Source of the DNA: Caenorhabditis remanei
Taxonomy: Eukaryota > Nematoda > Chromadorea > Rhabditida > Rhabditidae
Direction of reading: 5' to 3'
Assembly: GCF_010183535.1 (NCBI RefSeq)
Contig: NC_071331.1
Location: 7,316,001-7,380,000, forward strand
Length of the DNA: 64,000 bases
Below, piece after piece: positions 53,397-63,869 of the stretch. The position numbers and the translations under genes were made by a program. Every line of letters begins with the position of its first letter. The first letter of the stretch is position 1. Below the pieces are notes generated by a model that had not been told where the DNA came from, made no database searches, and saw nothing but the letters and a program-made list of their open reading frames with translations.

Positions 53397-55141
53397 TTGA
53401 GAGCTAATTTTTTTTGAATAAAACAATAATTTGTATATTTATTTTGTGATGAAAAGTGGACATGAAGTTGAAAACCTCTGAATAATATTCGCATTAATGA
53501 CGTTCCCACTGTATTCTTCTGCTTCGAAATTACTACATGTCAAACTGGAAACTGTAAAATTTCTAGTAATGCTCTTGCCATTGCTCATGTATAGATATGG
53601 AAATAACATACATGAATAGGAAGCGATTCAGTATTGTTGTTCAAGAAACACATAATCAAAATGAAACATCTGTAACAGTGATTTTAGAAACATGATGTCT
53701 CATTAAGAAAATATGTCGAAAGAAATACAACGCGAGCAACTAATAAAACCGATCAATCAATTGAAAAGTTTTTGAAACATCAATTTAGTTGTTCAGTAGA
53801 ATTCGTGTTTCTCCCATGATAAGGAATTGAATCTTAGTCTAATGTTCCGATTTCCATAAGAATGTTCCTGATGGGCAATAAGAGTAAAACATTAAAAAAA
53901 CAAAATCGCCAACAAATGGAATTAGATACCCTGGCATTAGCCACAGTTCAATATTTTGTGAAAGAGTAAATTGTGCTGAAAAAAGTTCATTTCTTCATGG
54001 CCATAAGAGACTCTCTTCAAAATTTCTGAACGCAAATTGTAGTCAACGATCTGAGATTGTTTCTTTGAATTAGTGGAACAAAATCTACCAAACTCTATGA
54101 AAAATGAGAAGACGGATGTGGTTTACGAGAAAATGCCTAACGATCGTATAACAAGTGTAAGTGTTGGTGACTCGCGATATGGGATACTTGGAACAGTGAA
54201 ATTTGTGAGTATCAGTTATTTACATCAAAGCAATTATGAATGAAACCGAAACAAAACAAAAAGGAATATTTGAAACATTGAAAATGGAATGAGTGATTGA
54301 TCGATGATGTGAGACAGCAGGTGTGAGTTTAGAAAACATTTTCAAAAAATGTTATTTTCCCAAGTCTCGGAACATCAATTCTTTTTTTTTGTAAACTCCG
54401 ATCGTTGTTCAACTGACAATGAATTGTCAGTCTGAAAAACCATATTTCTGAAACAGTGCAAGTTTTCAAACAAAACATTTTTGTGTTATGAATCCATTTA
54501 TATTTCATTTTGCTAATTTCTAAAAAATGAAACTGTTATGAAACTTTCTAATACCGTTGAGGCTACACATGTCTTTATTATAATCAAGTTACCTTGTGTT
54601 TGAAACGGGGAGCATTAAAAAAGAAATCTATGTATATAAATTCATTTCAAAAATTCATAGTCTTTTTTTTCCTATTTTGAGCGTTAGATGTCTGTTTTTC
54701 AAATAAAGGTGCTTCATTCTCACCAGTTTCTTACTGACTGCAATTCCTTATAAGTTGTAATTCTAGGCAAACCAACAGAAATTTTTTCAAACACACGGAA
54801 AAAGAGACGGAAAGGCTCGTCCACTGAAATAAAAAACTGATCAGGCATTAACGAATTTCCTGAAACGGTTTAAACTCATAATTGTTCAAAAGTATCAACA
54901 GAATGTTTCAATCACAAATTTTTTGTTGATCAGTTAAGTTATTAATCGCATTTGGAATTGATTTGACTATTCCTGAAATTATAAAGTTCAAATACTAGAG
55001 TACCAACCCTAGAGCCACATTTAATTCCACTGTAAAAGAGTGAGTCTTGCTGAAAAAAACAAACATTGAGTATTTCTTCGGGATCAAAAAAAAACTTTCC
55101 GAAACAACTATGTACAACCAAACATTGGTTATTGAGACCAC
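53397..55141. other. Intergenic with receptor-flank duplicates
   Basis: 53450-53640 duplicates the receptor 3' flank (43190 onwards). 53930-54000 repeats 43865-43945 (AGATACCCTGGCATTAGCCA). A minus-strand CTGTTTCA core at 54449-54456 has a YRNT 37 nt away. No gene is seen. Confidence 0.45.
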
Positions 55142-55607
55142 GTAGAGTCCCGAAGAACCTATGCAGATGCGCTCTATTGCCAAGGAGGTTACACATTGTC
55201 GTAGCGGTGAACTTTAGAAATTTCTGTACATACCAGAGTTGCATGGAAGTGAAAATTTCTTATCCGGAAGTCGGAAGTCGGAAGTCGGAAGTGAATTTTC
55301 TTATCCGGAAGTCGGAAGTCGGAAGTCGGAAGTCGGAAGCGATTTTCCTTATCCGGAAGTCGGAAGTAGGAAGTCGGAAGTGAATTTTCTTATCCGGAAG
55401 TCGGAAGTCGGAAGTCGGAATGGAAAAAATGCCCGGAAGTCGGAAGTCGGAAGTCGGAAGTCGGAATTCCATGCAACTCTGGTACATACCGTGTGAACAT
55501 TAGAATTTATTCAACGTATGCACAGAAATTTCTAAAGTTCACCGCTACGACAATGTGTAACCTCCTTGGCAATAGAGCGCATCTGCATAGGTTTTTCGGG
55601 ACTCTAC
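55142..55607. mobile_element. Foldback element interrupted by a hAT-like insertion
   Basis: The left arm 55142-55231 (GTAGAGTCCCGAAGAACC ... GTGAACTTTAGAAATTTCTG) returns inverted at 55517-55607. The 55234-55481 element and its target duplication sit at the inner end of the left arm, a nested insertion. Confidence 0.7.
55234..55481. mobile_element. hAT-like MITE with GGAAGTC minisatellite, 8-bp TSD
   Basis: Ends CAGAGTTGCATGGAA and its inverted copy; GTACATAC stands directly on both sides (55226-55233, 55482-55489). The inside is almost entirely tandem GGAAGTC with four TTCTTATCC or TTCCTTATCC interruptions. The CAGAGTTG ends match the element at 32355-32926 while the heptad differs (GGAAGTC versus TTCCGCC), so these are two subfamilies of one hAT-like group. 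Confidence 0.85.
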
Positions 55608-56630
55608 ATGTGAGACTCTTAAGAAAACTTAACGCAAAAAACTAGCCGATCTAAACTAGCCCAATCACTCTGATTATAAATATACGTAAGAGGTTGGAAT
55701 CTATGCAGTAGCTTAACTGCTTCGATTGGGTAATCGCAATATATGGGAGACCTGAGACAGTAATAATTTGCAAGTATCAGTTTATGTGATGTCGAAGTAA
55801 TCACGAAAGAAAAGACAAACAGCCTTTCAGCATCTCGAAACTCAAATGATGATAAAACAATAATCTTGAAACATGAAAATTGAAGTTGGGATTGGTGAAT
55901 AGAAGATCTGACCTCTTATAAGCGCATTTATAACAAAAAATTCTTAGATTTTCACATCTCCACTTCCGAGGAACTATGATATTTTCAAAAGTCTCATCCA
56001 TCAATACCATGCCAATTCCACTAAATTATCAATCTGAGAAAAAAAACAATCATTCTTATATATAAAAGACAATTGGGCGTTGTCTGAGGCGATGTCCGCA
56101 ACGGTTTTGGAAAGAGAAGAGAAACTGAGCCAGCGGGCAAAACCGAACTGGCGTGCTTTGGACAACGACCGCCGCTTTAAACTACTCGGCCATGCGGGCA
56201 CATTCGAAAGTCAATGACCACGTGAATCAAGAGAGACCAGCCGGCTCAACCGCCGAAGGCGGGGGAGACAGGCTGGTATTTACATAAAACAGTACAAGTT
56301 TTTATTAGCTTGGCACAGTTCTTACAACTGCGCTCCACCGAATTGCCCTTGAAAAATGTCTCTTTTTTTCTCTCAGTCTCTCAATTTTGCATGCAGTTTT
56401 CTTCGGTTTCGGTAGAGCGTGGTTGTAAGAAACGTGCAGTGCTGATACCAATCTCATTTTGCCGACCTGTTCAAAATTGAGTCTCTCCAAATACTCGAAG
56501 ATGAATTGAAGCATGTTTTCATTGTATTCAACAAACCTTGTGATTGAAACAGGGAATCATTTAAGAAAAATCTAAGTTAAGAAACTTTTCTTTCTGTTTT
56601 GAATTCCCAATTTCTGCTCATCAAATAAAG
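55608..56630. other. Intergenic with a GC-richer segment and MITE copy
   Basis: 56041-56270 is unusually GC-rich for the window (ATATATAAAAGACAATTGGG opening; CCGCCGAAGGCGG hairpin near 56250) and may be part of a Helitron-like or other element; the identity is not resolved. 56305-56450 is a copy of the TTAGC/AACTGCGCTCCACCGAA MITE family with both arms recognisable. Confidence 0.4.
56545..56552 (-). promoter_or_regulatory. Candidate 21U-RNA core motif CTGTTTCA
   Basis: Candidate first base opposite A56505, 40 nt away in a YRNT context. Confidence 0.5.
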
Positions 56631-56711
56631 ATGCTTTATTATTTCCCGAAAGTGTTTCTACTGATTGCCTGTCAGAAAAGGATTCCTAGACCTACCACCT
56701 CAAAAATCGTG

Positions 56712-56740
56712 TCGAGACCATTTGACCTACCCTCTCCCGC
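56712..56740 (+). promoter_or_regulatory. Shared CUT-family promoter motif, diverged (gene at 56909)
   Basis: GTCGAGACCATTTGACCTAC followed by CCTCTCCCGC, 170 bp upstream of the ONECUT-like start. This is the most diverged instance of the motif. Confidence 0.45.
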
Positions 56741-56809
56741 TGAAACCCAACTCTCCTGCAGATTTTCTCGAATAATGTCATTCTTTTGTGTTTCTCATCC
56801 TTTTCTTGA

Positions 56810-56817
56810 CTGTTTCA
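56810..56817 (+). promoter_or_regulatory. Candidate 21U-RNA core motif CTGTTTCA
   Basis: TGAT puts the candidate first base at T56856, 39 nt past the core, between the CUT promoter motif and the ONECUT-like ATG. Confidence 0.45.
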
Positions 56818-56908
56818 TCAATTTTTTTTATTTTTAGTTCTGATTTTAGTTCTGATTTTCCAAATTTGTTAGTTGGTCTCCACTTAATTTTTCAATTTTT
56901 AGAGAATA

Positions 56909-57904
56909 ATGTCCATCGATGACGCCTCCCCATTCTCTGTAAAATGGACACCAGCGATAAGTTACGAAGAGATGTTGGCACGGAGCACCCCTCGCCCGGA
57001 CACTAGATTCGACCACTATCAACAACATCTTCACGATGGAACGACCGAAAAACTGAAACCGATTCAAATGATACCAGAGGAAGACAAACCGCTGAAGGTT
57101 GTGTTTGCAAAAAAGGAAACTCAGATATATTCGATACGTGAGTGCAGACGCGCTCCATCGATAAACGTTTATTCCATATTCAGATGCACCCCCACCACAA
57201 CTCCTTGTACAGTACCCTCAGTTCCCGGAGCGCAGTCCGTCACCTGCTCCGGAAGCTTCCGTCTCGGGTCTCCATCCTCCTACTCCTCCCGATCTTCCTG
57301 CAGCACGTTCGCCCGTTGCTGACCCGAACGACATCACTCCTGAAATGGCAATCAAGATATTGGATAGACCACTCCGCGATGAATCGAACCCACCGGACAC
57401 CCGGGAAATTGTGAATGCTTTCAATCGATGGAGAATGGCGAATGGGAACAACGCGGCTCACATCGCCACACATATCCTCGGAGTGAATAAGACAACGGTC
57501 CGGGATTACTGTGTCACTCCTCAGCCATGGAATGAGTTGAAATATGAGAAAATGATTTATTTGCGAATGCACAATTGGACGAGACTCTCTTCAGAAGCAA
57601 GGGAACGCATATGGGAAATGGATTTGGCCAAGGAGAGGTAATCGCGCTCTATTCATGATCAACATCTTGTTTTAACAATTTCAGAGCCAAGAATGGTTCC
57701 CCTGAAAAACCCAAAGCCATCATAACCCCCTTGCCGGATGATGTAAAAGAAATGATTTTGAATGAAATGCGACAAGCGCCGGACCAAGTATTGAATGAAC
57801 CATATCTGAGACAATGGGCAATTGAGAAGGGATTTAATTACCCTCCAATTAAGAATTTCCATCATTATATGAGGTCTCGTATCAGAGAGGGATTTCCGAT
57901 CTGA
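56909..57904 (+). CDS. ONECUT-like transcription factor: one CUT domain plus divergent homeodomain, 300 aa
   Basis: Three exons: 56909-57137, 57184-57637, 57685-57904 (301 codons). Residues 77-125 are Pro-rich. The CUT domain spans about 146-210: DTREIVNAFNRW, HIATHILGVNKTTVRDY, then TPQPWNELKYEKMIYLRMHNW, matching the CUT signature around LG.S...VSD and P.PW..L.......RM..W. The homeodomain spans about 239-296: helix 3 is PPIKNFHHYMRSRIRE where ONECUT proteins have STVSNFFMNARRRS, so the key Asn (N285) and basic residues are partly kept. The intron between CUT and homeodomain is phase 2 at the same place where the serial CUT genes split their Trp codon, showing common descent. Probably a sequence-specific nuclear factor. 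The start follows TTTTTAGAGAATA. Confidence 0.8.
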
Positions 57905-58437
57905 AATAATTTGTCATTTATTCTAATCTATGTAATATCATTCTTTGTTAATTTATCACGATTTTGATTATTTATTGGTAATAAAGTTTGATTTAATTTT
58001 AATTGGTCGGCTTTTTATTATCACTGTTTCATTCTGTTGGAAGATATATTTTCTCTGATACCATTTGACCTACCCACTTCTTTATTTAATTATCGAAGAA
58101 GTCGTGGTGAGACCAATTTGATCTACCTACCCGCCAAAATCATTTCTTTCCATTTCATGAAATTTTCATCTTTCCTTCTTTTTCATGATTTTTTTCAAAA
58201 TTAAAAAAAATGCTTCCCTCTTTTTTTGAAACGAAAATGTTTGTCGGTCGGTGCGAGACCCGTTTGATCTACCCGCCCGCTTTTTTCACTTGTTTTTTTT
58301 GTTTTGACTAGTTCGTAGTCTCTAATTTCTTCTCTCTTTTTCGTCGTTTTTCTATTTATGATTTTTTGTGTTTTATCACTTATTTTTCTTCTTTTTTTCA
58401 GTAATTTCCAAAAAAATCTGTTACGTTTTCAGAAGAG
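57905..58437. promoter_or_regulatory. Promoter region of the serial CUT gene at 58438
   Basis: It resembles 48800-49168 upstream of the other serial CUT gene. Motif copies: ACCATTTGACCTACCCAC (58061), GTGGTGAGACCAATTTGATC with TACCTACCCGCC (58103-58134) and GTGCGAGACCCGTTTGATCT with ACCCGCCCGC (58251-58280). A CTGTTTCA core at 58024 lacks a YRNT at the expected distance. Confidence 0.5.
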
Positions 58438-60051
58438 ATGTCTGACAGCAATCCTCCGACGGAACCAAACAGAAATAGAAAACGGAAGAGCGATTCTTCG
58501 AACACACCGTCTTCATCTTCTCGTCCTCCACAACCTGTACCGATCTCAAGCGATCCTTCCACCCAATCATCATCATCCATCACTGTTGAAAACGTCATTT
58601 TAACCTTGAGTACTCCCCATGAGAAAAAAGATCTCAATGCGAATAATATTGCTGAAAAAGTTCTAACATTCACAGAGGAATATGGCGAAAAAGTTTCTGC
58701 CTCGATTGGGAAAACGTGGCTATTAGTTCGAATGGAAATGAGGCATCGCATTGGTAATCCGGATACATGCGAGAAAACGTGGGAGATGGCACAAATGATG
58801 TACCTGCGACTGTTCAATTGGTTCAAATACTACGAGGACAGTGAAGATAAAGAAGAGGTTTTGAAATTGCATCTGGAACTGAACGAGAGATGGTACATTT
58901 CTTGATTTTTTAATGTAAAATTTATGACATTTCAGGTTTGATATAGATTACGAACAGCTGTGGAATGATAGTGATTTTCTTAAGGAAGTGGAAAAGAAAT
59001 GGTAAAGCCTAATCTGTAGATTTTCTCACGACAATTTTGGAAATTTCAGGCAAGAATTAGAGATGCTTAACAGTAATCCTTCGGCGGAACCAAACAGAAA
59101 CAGGAAACGGAAGAGCGATTCGTCTTCATCTTCTGGTCCTCCACAACTTTCACCGATGTCAATCAGATCTTCAACCGAATCACCATCACCCATCACTGTT
59201 GATGAAGTCATCGGAAAGTTGAGTAAACCCCTTGAAAAAAGAATTCTCAATGAGGATGCTATTGCTGAACAAGTAAAGGAATTCACCGAGGAATATGGAT
59301 TAAAAGTTGCTACCTCGATTGGGCAAAATTGGGGCATAGTTCGAGAGGAAATGAATCCTCGCTTAGCGGTTCAATACAAGGATATGGAGACGGAGAAACA
59401 AATAATGTACTTGCGATTGTTCAACTGGTTTCATTATTATGAGGATAGTGATGAGAAAGAAGAAGTTTTAGACTTGCATCTGGAACTGAACGAGAGATGG
59501 TACATTTCTTCTTCATTTTCTAATTTAAGAAATTGTGAAATTTCAGGTTAGACATAGAATACGAACAGGAGTGGTATGATAATCTTACCGTTTATGGCGT
59601 TTGGAGAAAACTGTGGAAACCTCTTGGAATTAGAACAATCGATGTGGAAGATGTCACTACACGAGTCAATAGATTAATTGAAACATATGGAGAACCAACG
59701 AAAAGAATCGCTGCTTTGATTGGTAAAAGTTATACAACTTTTACACATCAAATGGCACATCCCTCCGGAAAAAGATACGAGGAAATGACTCCAGGCCTAC
59801 AAGAACTCTACGTCCGATTGTTGAATTGGTTGGAATTATATAAGGAAGAGTGGCAGAGAGTATCGGTTTTACAAATGCATAAAAAACTGTGGAGAGAATG
59901 GTATTGCTTATTCATTCTGTTTATTTTCTCATCTCAAAATTACAGGTCCCAAAAAGAAGAAGAAAAGCAAAAGGAAAGAAAGGAATGGATAGCCAAATGC
60001 ATTCGTTATAATTTTCACGACGCTCATCGATATGATTTAGGTTTAGATTGA
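58438..60051 (+). CDS. Serial CUT-like domain protein with three full units, 476 aa
   Basis: Five exons: 58438-58892, 58936-59001, 59050-59499, 59547-59900, 59946-60051 (477 codons). Exons 1, 3 and 4 encode full CUT-like units of the kind in 49169-51060 (for example EQVKEFTEEYGLKVATSIGQ, then MYLRLFNWFHYYEDSDEKEE). Exon 2 keeps only a 22-codon unit tail (FDIDYEQLWNDSDFLKEVEK). All internal introns split Trp TG/G, and exons 2-4 are 66, 450 and 354 nt, all multiples of three. The tail is highly charged (SQKEEEKQKERKEW). The last intron (45 bp) is in frame without stops and could be retained. The ATG follows TTTTCAGAAGAG as in the other gene. No homeodomain is present. Confidence 0.75.
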
Positions 60052-61293
60052 ATTTCAACATATTTTCATTCATTGTATAACTCAAAGTTATTTGGATATT
60101 TTATTTATTTCAAAAATATTATATGATATTATTTTTGTTTCTTCCGTTTACAAACTAAATCAATAAATGGCCATTTCAATATTTTATGGTTCAACAGATT
60201 CCCATTACAACAAAAAAGTGAAAACATTTTGTTGGGGGTGAGACCCATTTGATCTACCTACGCGCCGAAACCATTTCTTTCAATATCTTGAAATTCTCAT
60301 ATTTTGTTCTTTTTTATGGATTTTTTGCCTTCTTTATATCTGTGAACTCCCACTAAAACTTCTAGGTTTTCTAGTTTTCAGAAGAGATGCATAACAAAAA
60401 ACTATTTTCATAAAATTTCAAATCGTGGTGAAACTGATCTACCTACTCGCCAAATTTGTTCATCTCATCAATTTTGTAGCCTGGTCATTTCTTCCATTTT
60501 TCATAAATTTCGTTCGCAATTTTTGCGCTTTATCGGCTATTTTTTTCACATGTTCACTTTTACCATGGTCGGTAAAAAATATCGGAACTTTTTGACACCG
60601 AGTACCACTTCTATCTGTGGAAGCTCGTCGAATTGTGGAAGTGTTGAGAAGAAATCGATGGCTTGAGAGGAAGTGGGAGATTGAAATCGTTTTATTTTTC
60701 AATAAATATTAATTTTGTGTGGTGGAAAATGCCCATGTAAGAAAAAGTCCAGTTTCAGATTTTTAATTTGTTTATTTATTTGATTTTTCGGAGGTTGGAT
60801 TCACTGTGTTTAAAATTTTTTGAAAGCTTATGGAAAAAAAAACAACTTTGCAATGTTGCACTGCATTCTTCTACATAAATGTTAGTTCATAGAATCGCTC
60901 GGAAGTTGACACCAAGGTTTTCACGGTTTTCGATATGATTTAGGTTTAGATTGAATTTTAATATATTTTCGTCTGTTATCTCAAAGTAATTTGGATATTT
61001 TATTTATTTCAAGAATTTTATATGATCTCTTTTTTGTTTCTTCCGTTTAAAAACTAAATCAATAAATGACCATTTTAATATTCTATGGTTCCCATTACAA
61101 CAAAAAAGTAAAAACATTTTGTCGTGGTGAGACCCATTTGATCTACCTACCCGCCAAAACGGTTCATCTCATCATTTTGATAGCCTGGCCATTTCTTTCA
61201 GTTTCCATTGATTTTGTTTGCAATTTTTGTGCTTTGTCGGCTATTTTTCACTTGTTCACGACATTTCAGTAGTTTTCAGAAGAGATTCATAAA
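60052..61293. other. Spacer with relics of a deleted CUT-receptor unit
   Basis: 60229-60262 has a CUT-family promoter motif followed at 60370 by the usual leader TTTTCAGAAGAGATG but no coding continuation. 60425-60450 is another degenerate motif. 60594-60667 is an orphan piece of receptor exon 3 (GACACCGAGTACCACTTCTA ... AAGAAATCGATGGCTTGA). Together they look like one collapsed duplication unit. 60940-61270 matches 44430-44775. Confidence 0.55.
61125..61157 (+). promoter_or_regulatory. Shared CUT-family promoter motif (gene at 61294)
   Basis: GTGGTGAGACCCATTTGATC followed by TACCTACCCGCC, about 140 bp upstream of the start, identical to the 44629 copy. Confidence 0.5.
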
Positions 61294-62976
61294 ATGAATC
61301 CTCCACCCGTCGAGAATCAACCGGAAAAAATGGAAGACAAAAAACCGAATCCACCTCAAAATCCAATACATCCACCTCCTGTTCCCCAACAATCTGCACC
61401 AAGATATCCTCAATCAACTTCTAATGAGCAGTTTTCAAAATTGAGTTTCCAACAAGGAGGGGGCATCGAATTGTCCGGATTACAACGTGAGTTCACAAAG
61501 TTGGTTTCAGCACTGTGAAACTTAAATTTCAGAAGGCAACCGTCCAAGTGATGATGACGGAGCTACGGAACGAGCATTAAAAGAGTGGTGGGAGACCTGC
61601 GCTAATCCGGAAAATTTCGCAACTCCACAATCGAGTGCTGAAGGGCAAATAGTACAGTCGAATGTGCAACGTAAGTTCTCAACGGCTTCTAATTGAAATT
61701 TCAATTTTTTTTAGAAAACTTGGCGCCGCCTGTCTATCAGTATCATCCAAGTGCTCCGATTCCGATTCATAGTGGTGTTGCTGGACCAATGAGATCTCCG
61801 GCAGGAGGTGGGATGGGCCATCTTCCGGGACGTGAGTTTGCAGTAAACCACGATATCAGGTATAACAATAAAGTGTCAATTTTCAGAAAGATCACCAAGT
61901 CCATACGCTAGACCAAGTCACCCATCAAGAGGCGAACCAACAACTGACGGAATGCATCTGATGCCTCAAAATGCGTCAAATCATGGCATCTCCATTGCTA
62001 GCGACTATTGGACAACGAGCCAACACGACTACTGTGGAAATCCTGTTGGTTCTCATCAAGTCGACCTCAAGAAAGCCCTTTCTTTACCTCAACTCTATAT
62101 GAATGCGTCCAACACCGATCTTTCCAGCTGGGGATTCCGCTCGCAGCCTATGTATTGTGATTCTCCGGGAATGGGTGATCAATTTGAAGGGGATACACAC
62201 CGTAAGTTCTGAAACTTGAAACAAAACATTCACATAATAAAGAACTTCCAGATGATCCAATGATACAAACCAGTCGTTGGAACGATCCACAGAATTCAGA
62301 AATTCTTGGATTTCGGGTATGCAATTGGCATGAAAAAAATACGGATATTTACCCAATTTTTTTTCAGAACCATCCGATATACCCTCCACTCCCTAAATTT
62401 GACTCGACGACTCAGCGCCAGATGTCATCGAATTCTGAAGAGCAGATCTCCGGATTACCAGTCAAAGACTATCTGAATGCAACCTACCCTAGACCGTCAT
62501 CATCCTATGCCAAGAACCGCCCGATACGCATTGCGCGAAATGAAAGACTAATGCAAGAGCGTTCCGAAGAATGTGACCGTTTTATCGAGAAGTTGGATAA
62601 ACCTCTTCCAATGGGAGTAACTAAAAATACAGTAAAACTTCCTGAACTATATCAGAAATGGGCGGATATACCAAAGCATGCTTATAGGAAACTCAATCTT
62701 CGTGATACCATTGGTGTAAACAACGGAGATTTGGTAGTAGCAGTTCTCAAGGAAGCCGTTAATAAGGATGAAGAGATGGACGCTGTGTGCAGACGATTGG
62801 TCAACTTTTTGAAGGATGATGAGAGAGACAAAATGTTGGAATATTCGGTACAGATGAAACAGAAATGGTACGAAAAACTATTGAGTTTTAATTGAAAATT
62901 GTTTCAACATTTCAGGGCAAAAATTAAGAAAACGATAGGCGTCAGCAGTAGGAAAGGATCGGAATCATCGAAATAA
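61294..62976 (+). CDS. CUT-family protein with single C-terminal unit, 462 aa, intact copy
   Basis: Seven exons: 61294-61486, 61533-61670, 61715-61831, 61887-62201, 62252-62316, 62368-62867, 62916-62976 (463 codons). The N-terminal 270 residues are Pro/Gln/Ser/Gly-rich (MNPPPVENQPEK; GVAGPMRSPAGGGMGHLPG) and disordered-looking, with one acidic-aromatic patch (LKEWWETC). Exon 6 carries a diverged CUT-like unit: FIEKLDKPLP, then LRDTIGVNNGDLVVAVLKEA, RRLVNFLKDDERDK and QMKQKW. It is tied to the serial CUT genes by the IxxLxxPL lead-in and by the TG/G intron splitting the terminal Trp. A short basic tail ends the protein. It has no homeodomain. Its sister at 44797-46482 is frameshifted. Confidence 0.7.
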
Positions 62977-63356
62977 CTAAATTTTTGTTTATTGTGTAAT
63001 TTATTTGCTGGTTGCTATATTTTTCGGATATTGATATTGTTTTATTTTGTTAATTAGTTTGTAAATAATTGACTCTATCAATTCTTGATTGCTTGACGAC
63101 GTAAAACCATACTTGCCAAGGCGGGGAGGTTTTGAAGGCCCGGCTTCACAAAGTTAACCAATTTTCAGCAGCCCACCGAGAAGATTCTTTTTTTATCTAA
63201 TAAAAAACACAGTTATTCTCTGACAATCCCAATTTCCGGTCATACGTTTTGGCTAGAGAATGCATACTAAACATCTTTCAATCATCGATCATTTTTTCAT
63301 CTCGACTTTCTTCTCACAAACTCTCTGAAACCGGAATCATTCAAACATTCAATCAT

Positions 63357-63869
63357 AGAGTTCTCTACCAGTCCATTCACACATTCCTCTCAGTCTTCGG
63401 TGTTGGAATCAATATCTTTCTGTTGTACCTGGCGCTGACAAAGTCACCGAAAATCATGCGTCCATGTTCTGCACTTATCACCAACAAGTCGTTGACAGAT
63501 ATCATGTCATCATTGGCTAATTTATTTGTCATGCAGAGGTAAGCGTTGAGACGGAAGTTTGCAACTTAAAATTGTATCTATAAATTCAATCCGGCGTCAA
63601 TTTCAGAAGGAATTGAATCATTTTATTTATTTAGCGAGATTAATCTTCAGAAAATTTTAAAACAATTATAACTGTTCCAGCGGCTCCAAATACTCTGTCA
63701 AGTTTTCAAGAATTTGATTCCGTTTCTGTATGTAACTTTTTCTAGAATCATCACCGACGGCACCTCTGTAACAATCATTCCTACTGGTCCCTGCACTTCC
63801 ATCGGCCCAACCGCTTGTTATGCCGGTCACATGTTCATGGGAAGCTTCTTGGAGCACAACCTCATCTGG
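63357..63869 (+). pseudogene. srd-type receptor copy, start codon lost and truncated
   Basis: The start ATG is ATA (ATCATAGAGTTC) and six bases encoding FG are missing. Exon 1 otherwise runs intact to its donor at 63539. Exon 2 (from 63746) keeps the full ATTCCTACTGGTCC lacking in two other copies, but homology stops at 63869 (CTCATCTGG), where a short repeat of TTGGAGCACAACCTC leads into unrelated sequence to the window end. Confidence 0.85.

Noticed and set aside
56041..56270. RNA gene or Helitron end in a GC-rich segment
   Set aside because: It does not fold into a tRNA or known small RNA as far as I can see, and the CCGCCGAAGGCGG hairpin is not followed by CTRR at the expected distance. 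Kept only as an unresolved segment.
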